A model generated the notes under the pieces. That model was not told the DNA's origin, ran no database searches, and saw only the letters and a list, made by a program, of their open reading frames with translations. The position numbers and the translations under genes are program-made. From Sipunculus nudus (lineage: Eukaryota; Annelida; Sipuncula; Golfingiida; Sipunculidae), in the NCBI GenBank assembly GCA_026874595.1, contig CM049307.1:7899579-7963578 (forward strand): a stretch of DNA of 64,000 nucleotides. Reading direction: 5' to 3'. Positions within the stretch are counted from its first letter, which is position 1. Each line of letters starts with the position of its first letter. Below are positions 56,502 through 64,000 of this stretch, one piece after another.

Positions 56502-58585
56502 TATATGCACAACATGAACATGGTGTATACAATTACATTTAAAATGAAAAAAATGTAACTGCAAAATATATCTCTTACAAGATTCACAAAAATGCTTACC
56601 GGTCTGATAACATTAACATGCTCTAACAGTGATTGAGTAAGCAGGCATATCTCAGTTAAATACATGGGAACTAAATATCTGTAAAGTTATAAATTACTTA
56701 TATGGCACACAGTCATGTTGTGGTGCGGTTTAAGTCTGAATGAAGTACACCCAGGCTGGCAGGATTAAGGTCAAGTTCAAGGCCAACCCTCGAGTAAAAA
56801 AAACACAATCCCTTTCTTTGACATATAGACTTTAAAACATGGTGTTCATGCAAGAAATATTTTTTTGATTATTTTATTACTATTATTTTAAATAATATTT
56901 ATGGTAACCTTGAGGGAGGGGTTTTGTCCCGGTGAACTACCAATCTCCATGGGACCTTCACTGCCTCCTGTAACCCATATACTGTGAACTTTATTTAACA
57001 TTAAAATTATAATGGACCCAGACTGAATGTATATAAATACACTATTTTCTTCTTATTATAATCAAATAATAATAATACTAACATGCCTGCATGAATCTAA
57101 AGAATTTTTTATTACCTTTTGCTGTAGAAACTGGACTGCAAATACTTAGCTAATCCTGGAATCATAGCAAATAATAATACCAGTAATAATCCTGTTCATA
57201 TTTTCTGTACAAGCTCTTACAATCTGAGTATACAAACTAGATGTCTAAACAACAGCAACATAACATGATAAATAAACAAACCATCCTATATATAGCAAGA
57301 AGCACACAAATGGGGCAGTGAACACTTGGGTTCTGGAGAAACATTACTATGTATGTATATAATGTGCCATTCTACAGGCAGGGGATGCACAGAGGTTAAT
57401 TATTAAATAAATATGAAAAATTAATCAACACAGTGTCAGATCAAGTTACCTACAGAGCTGTTTAAGCACTGGAGAAATATATGATTTTTCTGCACTATGT
57501 CTGCATGGCATGTATTATACATTTTTTCAGCAGCTAGTGGCAAATATGCACTGTTAAAACAAATTGACTCTACCTCCTTCCTATCAATCATCTAAATGAC
57601 TTTGTAATATCAAGAATTTAGTCTGGTACCCTCACCTTTTCTTGGTCGGTGAGCTAATACTTTGACAGTCAAGCACTGCACCAGGGATTTGTCAAAGATT
57701 GTTTTTTAAGCAGACACAGTTCATACAGTTTTGGCTGATAAAACTTCATTCTCTATCCTTTCAAATAAAAGAATACCATATGTGACATATCATGCAATAT
57801 TCAAGATGTCAGAATAGTTATTGTTGTAAGATACTGTTTAAGTATACTCAGAATAAATCTGTTATAGCATTAGAAATAAAACAGGGCAACAAGATGATTA
57901 CACAAATTGATACACATGAAACCAGGTATGTTTCTAAATTCAAAAAGATTCTGTCCCCGTGTTCCCTTTGATGAAACAAAGTTTCCACAATAAATTTTAC
58001 CATTTTTTTATTCATTTGATATAATGCAAATGTCAATGCCATATAAAAATCACTCTCTGCAAATGGCATTTCTACATGCAGTATCACAGACTCATTCTCC
58101 ATGCAGTCCACATTCTTTTAACACTCTCCATCAGTAGCAAAAATAAATCTGGTTGAAAAAATAAACTCTCTCCAAGTAATCTGCAAGTCCTTGGCAGTTA
58201 ATGACCAAGTCTGTCATCAGAGGCATGACAGATGTCTTTGTATGCACCCAACAGATTGTGGCATGCAATTGTTGGCTGACAATAATGACATGTCACAGAA
58301 TGTGTGACAAATACTTTGCCATTTATTGCATTTCATCACCCAGCCAGGTACCAGTGACAGATTACCACATGTAAGACTGGAATTCATGGAACATGTCACA
58401 ATATTATGACATGTTCTGGCATAAATGACATCATCACAACAAGACTAAGGTGTCCTGGCCTGCATCACATATCATAACCTTATGACATATCATGGTCCTA
58501 TGTATCATTATATGTACTATGAAAGTTCTGGTGGGAATTATAACCATGTAATTACATGCTATGAATTACATTGTATGATGTCATC
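56502..58585. other. Repeat-poor AT-rich stretch, no gene seen
   Basis: No interspersed element recognised. Minus-strand frames of 87 and 60 codons (57848-58111, 58217-58399) lack support. Could be 3' UTR of the minus-strand gene whose last coding exon is near 63.8 kb. Confidence 0.35.
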
Positions 58586-58945
58586 ATGTCATGATGTATA
58601 ATATCACCTCATGATGTAAGCTGACATCACATGGTGTATGACATTACCTCATAGTGTATGACATCACATGATGGTGTATGACATCACCACATGGTGTATA
58701 ATAACACCACATCAGGATGTATGACATCACCTCATTGTGCAAGACATCACCTCCATGGTGTATGACATCACCTCATGGTGTAATATGACATCACATCAAG
58801 ATGTATGACATTACCTCATGATGCATGACTTCACCTCATAGTGTAGGACATCACCTCATGGTGTATAATGACATCACATCAGGATGTATGACATCACCTC
58901 AATGGGCATGACATCACCTCATGGTGTATGACATCACTATGCCTG
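58586..58945. repeat. About 20-bp minisatellite, TGACATCACCTCATGGTGTA
   Basis: About 15 degenerate copies. The core TGACATCA resembles an ATF/CREB-type site with one change; CACCTCATGGTG is a partial palindrome. Confidence 0.9.
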
Positions 58946-59034
58946 GTGTCAACACTTTGATGACAGATCATGGCAAAAGTCCTTGGCAAAGTCTTATAAT
59001 TGATGAACTACTGTGTTGTTTCCTGCACTAAGTA

Positions 59035-59446
59035 CAATAATGAATCAACTTATGTTGATATCCCTCATCAATAATGAATCAACCTATGTTGATATCCCTC
59101 ATCAATAATATATCAATTTATGTTTATATCCCTCATCAATCATGAATCAACTTATGTTGATATCCCTCATCAATAATGAATCAACATATGTTGATATCCC
59201 TCATCAATAATATATCAATTTATGTTGATATCCCTCATCAATAATGAATCAACTTATGTTGATATCCCTCATCAATAATGAATATACATATGTTGATATC
59301 CCTCATCAATAATGAATCAACATATGTTGATATCCCTCATCAATAATGAATCAACCTATGTTGATATCCCTCATCAATAATGAATCGACTAATCTTGATA
59401 TCCCTCATCAATAATGAATCAACTTATCTTGATATCCCTCATCATG
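59035..59446. repeat. 34-bp minisatellite
   Basis: About 12 copies of TGAATCAACTTATGTTGATA then TCCCTCATCAATAA. Period 34 from 59041 to 59075 and on. Some units have a perfect palindrome ATCAACATATGTTGAT. No spacers, so not CRISPR. Confidence 0.95.
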
Positions 59447-60751
59447 CAGCTTCAAGACGATTATAATATCTGATATTTTGACGTTGCATAGGATTACGTA
59501 CGGCTTACTGAAAATTAATGCTGTACTTATCCTTAATTGTTTTTACACGCAGATAGCTAGCTGCCTTTTTATAAGAAAATAAGTATTGAACATGCCATGG
59601 ACAAATTATCATTCAGCCAAAATCAGTGAAATAAAATTGATAAAACCAGTAAAACACCTTGGGACAATGGTCAGCTCAGGACAGATGTGGTAGACAGTGA
59701 CGTGTTCATTTTGTTCCTTGTATGTTTTATAAACTATGTCACATATAGGATCCACTGGTTAAATTATTACAGAACTGAACAAGTCCTTAGATTCTATGAC
59801 CATAAGCTTGATGTTCCTTGCTTAGCCTTGTATATGGGATGTGTTACAAAACAGGTCATTCACTGCAGATTGTCTCTCAAATTACGCTTTTGTCCTGCAC
59901 TGTTTTGGTTTTCTTGCAATTTCCTTAAAATAAGGATTCAAGCTATTGTGCAGAAACTGACCAGTTGTTTGATGTTAAATTCCACGGTTATGTTATACTA
60001 ACACCATGAGTGAGATGACAGGTTTCTTCTAAATTTGTAAACTATGTAACAAGTACAGTTAAAAGATCATTATTCAATAAAAAAATCACTGGTATGTAAA
60101 AGGTCAATCTTGTGAAAAGTCTGTGTGTGTCCTCAAGGACTGACTTTCTGAAAGAGATCCACCACATTGCTGACCTTATCACTGGTGTCGAACTATCATG
60201 ATCAAAATCAGACAATAGGAACGCAAAATATCTCTGAACGTAAAGTGTCCATTACAAAATGTACGCAAAATGTACAATTTCTACAGAATTCAGGTTATGT
60301 AAACATGATTTGTCCTATATATATGTACATACTAGTGTAAATGCATTTCATGATTGGCATTAAAATCCAACCTCAGTAACCATTCCAAGCCAAGCCAAAG
60401 AAAGTTTACGCTCTTCGAGCAGCTACAGGTTGCTGTGGTCAACCATTCTTTGACATTCTGGTATGTTTTGTATTATGGTTAAAATGCCCTGGCGTAATCT
60501 AAGAGACGTAAATGCATAGAGACATGAAGACTTGAAGGGCTGCAGAGACTCGTATCTTGTGTCATTATTGCCACATGGTTTAAAAATAAGGCCAAAGAAA
60601 AAGTCTGTTCATTTGGCTTGTGCATGGATTAAATACTTTCAGAAGAAAATATTAAATATAACACAATATATATCTATTTACATTTATATACATGGGTGCA
60701 AAAATATTTGAACATGCACAAAAACAATTTTTTTTCAGATATACAGAAATG
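59447..60751. other. No gene seen
   Basis: A plus-strand 104-codon frame (59687-60001) has no recognisable features. A GC-raised open segment near 60380-60460 ends in GTATGT but lacks a good acceptor. Confidence 0.4.
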
Positions 60752-60753
60752 TT

Positions 60754-60787
<34 letters not shown>

Positions 60788-60798
60788 CACACACACAT
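60752..60798. repeat. Microsatellite (TA)n/(CA)n
   Basis: Alternating TATATA and ACACAC runs. A second (TA)n run lies at 61580-61599. Confidence 0.95.
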
Positions 60799-61694
60799 AT
60801 TTAAAATTTCAGTAGAGGCACATTGATTTGGTAAACAAACAGGGCATTGCAAGAGTTGTTTGAAGCTGGTTATTTGTGCTGTACATGGATCAATTACACA
60901 AGGTGGCACAAGTACACTACTCAAACTTCATAAACAAACAACACAGGTTGTGGAATAGGCATCTCCCAGATATAAACAAACAACACAGGTTGTGAAGCAG
61001 GCTTCTCCCTCACTAAAACACACAAACTGATGATAAAAAGGAACATTATATATGCTAATGTATATCCAGCATTTAGACTTTCCAATTTATAAAAGATATT
61101 ATTTCTCTGTAAGCATTCAGCTTAATGAATGTATATTACACACACACATATATTAATATATTATAATATATGCCAAAGTGATAGCTCTATGTTTCACTAA
61201 AGATATATACTCTCAGATTTGTTTATGACAGTTATGGTTAAAATCTGTACATCTGTTTGACATTAAATTTAAATGTGATTAGCAGTATCTTTATATATGA
61301 AAGCACTGTGTGACAATAGAAACAACAAAAAGTTTAACTGATTGAGGATCGAAAACACTGAAATATGACACTTAGTAGGTACGAGTGGTCAGAAACTCAG
61401 TTCAGAAGTGACCATCATTACAATAGGACCAGCCTAATTCTATTTACATATATATGTAAAACACTAAAACACAAAGAGGGACATTAACATATGCATGTGA
61501 CAAAACAACAAAACAGGATTGGGGCAGGAAACTATAACAAGTTATCATTAACTTGTATAAGGGAACTTGAAGTGAATGAATATATATATATATATATATG
61601 AGGCACCATTATGGGTAAAATAGCTGTAACCAATATGGATACATATAACAGGATCTCTGTCCTTCTATTGTGCAGCTCAGCAATAGTTTCATAA

Positions 61695-61725
61695 CAAGGG
61701 ACCTATGGGTCACGACGCTCAGCTG
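61695..61725 (-). repeat. Family E 3' terminus, inverted
   Basis: CAAGGGACCTATGGGTCACG then ACGCTCAGCTG; inverted version of the ends at 3800 and 9391, with one change in the palindrome. Confidence 0.6.
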
Positions 61726-61914
61726 TTATATATGATAAAAAAATATTATTTTGAGGCACATGCTGGTTTTGTGTGGTAATAAATATAAGCTGTATTATGA
61801 GTTGTTGTTGTTTAGCTTATGTATGATTTTGATAGTACCGTTGGAGACAGGGAAGAGGATTGATTTCATTTATATTATTAACAAATGGAGTACTATAATC
61901 CCCTTGTTAAGGGA

Positions 61915-63021
61915 GTAAATATATTTCTTGAATTTTTACAAAGTGCATTATGTTTGGGCCCATAACTTAAAACAATTACGCAATACTGACATCATTCTGG
62001 CATGTGCATAGAGAATGAAAAATATGTATATTATTTATGACTAAAGTCAGATCAGTGGTTTTGATATTAGGCAGTCTTGAAGTGTAACAATGGGTTTTTA
62101 ATGAAAAATGAAGTTTTTTATTAATATCTTGAAGGTATTAAGTCCTAGTGACGATATTCTTGGCATGGTAGGGGATTTTGGAGACATCTAACTGTATGCC
62201 AAATTTAAGGAACTAAGAGCTGAAGCTGGGGAGCTGAGCTCTTGCAAACTGCATAACACTAGCTTGATGTAAACAATGTTACATGGTGCTTGAAAACTTG
62301 AATAAAATCTACAGTATTTGATCAACTGGTTTCAAATTTTTGGTGTTAACAGTTGAAAAGCTAACAAAAACATGCTGTGAAAATTAAATCCACAGTACTT
62401 ACAGGAAAAAAACGTGCCATGGTCAAAGTTGGCAAAAATTTAAGGTACCAATTTTTTTAATTTTTTTAATATTTTTAAAAATTTAAAAGATTTTCATCTA
62501 ATTTTGGGTATACAATTTAATTTTGATTAATTAAAGTTATATTCCTGGAAAAAAGGTCCATAGCTTTAACATGTTTTGTGTTAAGTGATCAAATATCTTT
62601 CCTGATTTTTTACAAAATGCATTATGTTTGGGTCCATAACTTTTTTAAATTATATAATACAGACATAATTTCTTGAATGTACATAGGAACTATATAGAGG
62701 AATATTTATGGTAAATATGAGGAAAAACAGATGAGTGGTTTTGATATTAGGCAGTCCTGAAGTGTGAAAATAGGTTTTTAATAAAAAATTAAGGTTTTTC
62801 CTTAATTTCTCAAAGGAACGAAGTCGTAAAGACCCAGTTTTCGGCTTGGTAGGAGATCTTGGGGACATCTAACATTATGCCGAATTTAGGATTCCTAGGT
62901 TTTACGGTTTCAAAACGTGCCACATCTACGGACGGACGGACGGACGGACGGACGGACAGACGGACGGACGACGGACAATGGACCACGACTATAGCTCAGA
63001 TGACTTATAGTCAGCTGAGCT
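61915..63021 (-). mobile_element. Family E elements, minus strand, two overlapping blocks
   Basis: 62420-63021 carries the intact 5' start (AGCTCAGCTGACTATAAGTC read on minus from 63021) with a (GGAC)n run at 62929-62971. 61915-62290 repeats the same internal block (TTTTTACAAAGTGCATTATG) a second time. Either two copies or an internal duplication. Confidence 0.65.
62929..62971. repeat. (GGAC)n microsatellite inside family E
   Basis: Ten or so GGAC units with two breaks. It sits where other copies have TCCGTCC just after the 5' hairpin. Confidence 0.9.
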
Positions 63022-63697
63022 AAAAATACTAATGTATTGTGCACAGAAGCTGCAAGTTGCACTAAACATGCATTGTTCACTTGCTCAATATATACATATT
63101 CTACAGAGATCGTTTCTGGCATATTATAATATCTTAAAACAAACAAACAAGAAGTATATGTAAAAAGTCTGAAAGAACTTCCAACTCTTTGCTGTAAAAT
63201 TCATTACAAAAAATAACTATCAGTAGTGGAGAGTCATAAAACAGTCAGCTTAAATATCCTGCAAGAAACGTCCAAATAAAATCCTCCTGGCTTCATTCAC
63301 AAGTATTTGTTCCTTAGTTCTTTACGGTTACCAATGCTGGTTGTCCTTATTAGAAAGGAATCTTGTGCCTAATAATGACTCAATGGCTAACCATAATTTT
63401 TTACAAGCTATTAATCCTGTTTTGATTTTAATCCTTCTCCCTGGCACACTGATTTCATTCAGAGAAATCCAGTCTGAATATAGCAGTTTGATTTAAATAT
63501 GATCACAGCCTTCAGAACAAAAGTTACTCTACCTCATTTGGATGAAAATCTCAACATATTTTTCCACATGATAATCATGTATTCTGTCAAGTGAAATTAC
63601 ATCAAACCTGCTAAACAGATAAAACTTGTCAAGTTTGAGATTAATACCAAAAATATCATTTTAGTTAATGTAAACATGAAATACTATCTTTAGATAG
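63022..63697. other. No gene seen
   Basis: AT-rich flank of the candidate minus-strand exon; candidate 3' UTR. Confidence 0.35.
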
Positions 63698-63703
63698 TTT
63701 ATT
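63698..63703 (-). terminator. Possible polyadenylation signal after the minus-strand exon
   Basis: AATAAA on the minus strand 4 bp after the stop codon; very close, so a more distant site such as 56496-56501 may be the main one. Confidence 0.3.
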
Positions 63704-63706
63704 GAA

Positions 63707-63808
63707 TTATTCCTTGTCTATCTGTGATTTTTTATAAGTAATAACAATGTTCGCCTTGGCAGGGTCACCATGCACATCGACCACTGCTAAAGGACTGGTA
63801 AAACTGCC
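63707..63808 (-). CDS. Probable terminal exon of a minus-strand gene entering from the right
   Basis: On the minus strand an acceptor (GGTTAGAATAG) is followed by GSFTSPLAVVDVHGDPAKAN, then IVITYKKSQIDKE and TAA. A TAG sits in frame exactly at the acceptor, which explains why the open frame starts there; GGCAG five bases on is an alternative acceptor. GC is higher than in the flanks. AATAAA follows at 63698-63703. I do not recognise the family. The rest of the gene would lie beyond 64000. Confidence 0.5.
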   Translation of the reverse strand, partial: GSFTSPLAVVDVHGDPAKANIVITYKKSQIDKE

Positions 63809-64000
63809 CTATTCTAACCAGAAAATAAGGAAATCAAAGAAATGATTAGAAAGATATAATTAGCTTAACTGCTTATTTGTTTCTGTAGTTCTATTGTCAG
63901 AAAACTAATTTCATGATAAAATATATGAAATAAAAAGGATAAGCCTGATATTAAATGTGTGTACATGTATACAAGTAACTCTGTAATATATGTGTGAGCC

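Noticed and set aside
57848-58111. 87-codon minus-strand frame
   Set aside because: AT-rich, no recognisable motif, no splice context; about the length expected by chance in 64 kb.
59035-59446. CRISPR-like direct repeats
   Set aside because: Units are directly adjacent with no unique spacers, and the genome is animal.
59687-60001. 104-codon plus-strand frame
   Set aside because: No domain or signal recognised, AT-rich codons, no supporting neighbours.
60378-60461. Possible plus-strand exon (NHSKPSQRKFTLFEQLQVA...)
   Set aside because: Open and GC-raised with a GTATGT donor, but the acceptor is poor, no partner exon was found and it is not recognised.

Overview
The window is AT-rich, intron-dense animal DNA with no prokaryotic features. 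The dispersed repeats (elements opening with GCCCCCGCC or CCCCAGACAAAG hairpins and ending in CTAG, and 'GACCCATGGGTC' ends) suggest a lophotrochozoan, most likely a mollusc and probably a bivalve. This taxon call is inference from repeat types and protein resemblance, not a database result.

Two plus-strand genes can be read exon by exon, with every junction GT-AG and phase-compatible. First (4547-24122) is the C-terminal catalytic half of a collagen prolyl 4-hydroxylase alpha subunit; its 5' half lies before the window. It has a tandem pair of homologous 63-nt exons (18810-18872 and 19423-19485) that look mutually exclusive. Second (33018-50010) is a complete five-exon MAD2 spindle checkpoint gene encoding 202 residues. 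Its compact upstream region has two CCAAT boxes and a TTTGAA (CHR-like) motif directly before the ATG. The end of its exon 2, with the 5' splice site, has been amplified into a 47-bp minisatellite.

Downstream of MAD2, three or four phase-compatible open segments (50.4-54.3 kb) may be an unrecognised plus-strand gene. At the right edge a probable terminal exon of a minus-strand gene (63707-63808) enters the window. The 56.5-63.7 kb stretch has no other convincing gene and may partly be its 3' UTR.

Most of the rest is repeats. At least eight repeat families (A-H here) share one plan: a 5' terminal hairpin, a core of tandem units, a 3' hairpin and a CTAG or CTTG end before T. They resemble non-autonomous Helitron/Helentron elements. 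Their cores carry arrays of AGGTCA-type half-sites and a recurring palindrome GGTGGCGCCACC. There are also a TA-flanked DNA transposon (6004-7743), a hAT-like MITE, LINE remnants, a foldback structure in MAD2 intron 1 holding a possible captured exon, and many minisatellites (36, 47, about 86, 34, 20, 22 and 61 bp). No tRNA, rRNA or CRISPR array was seen.
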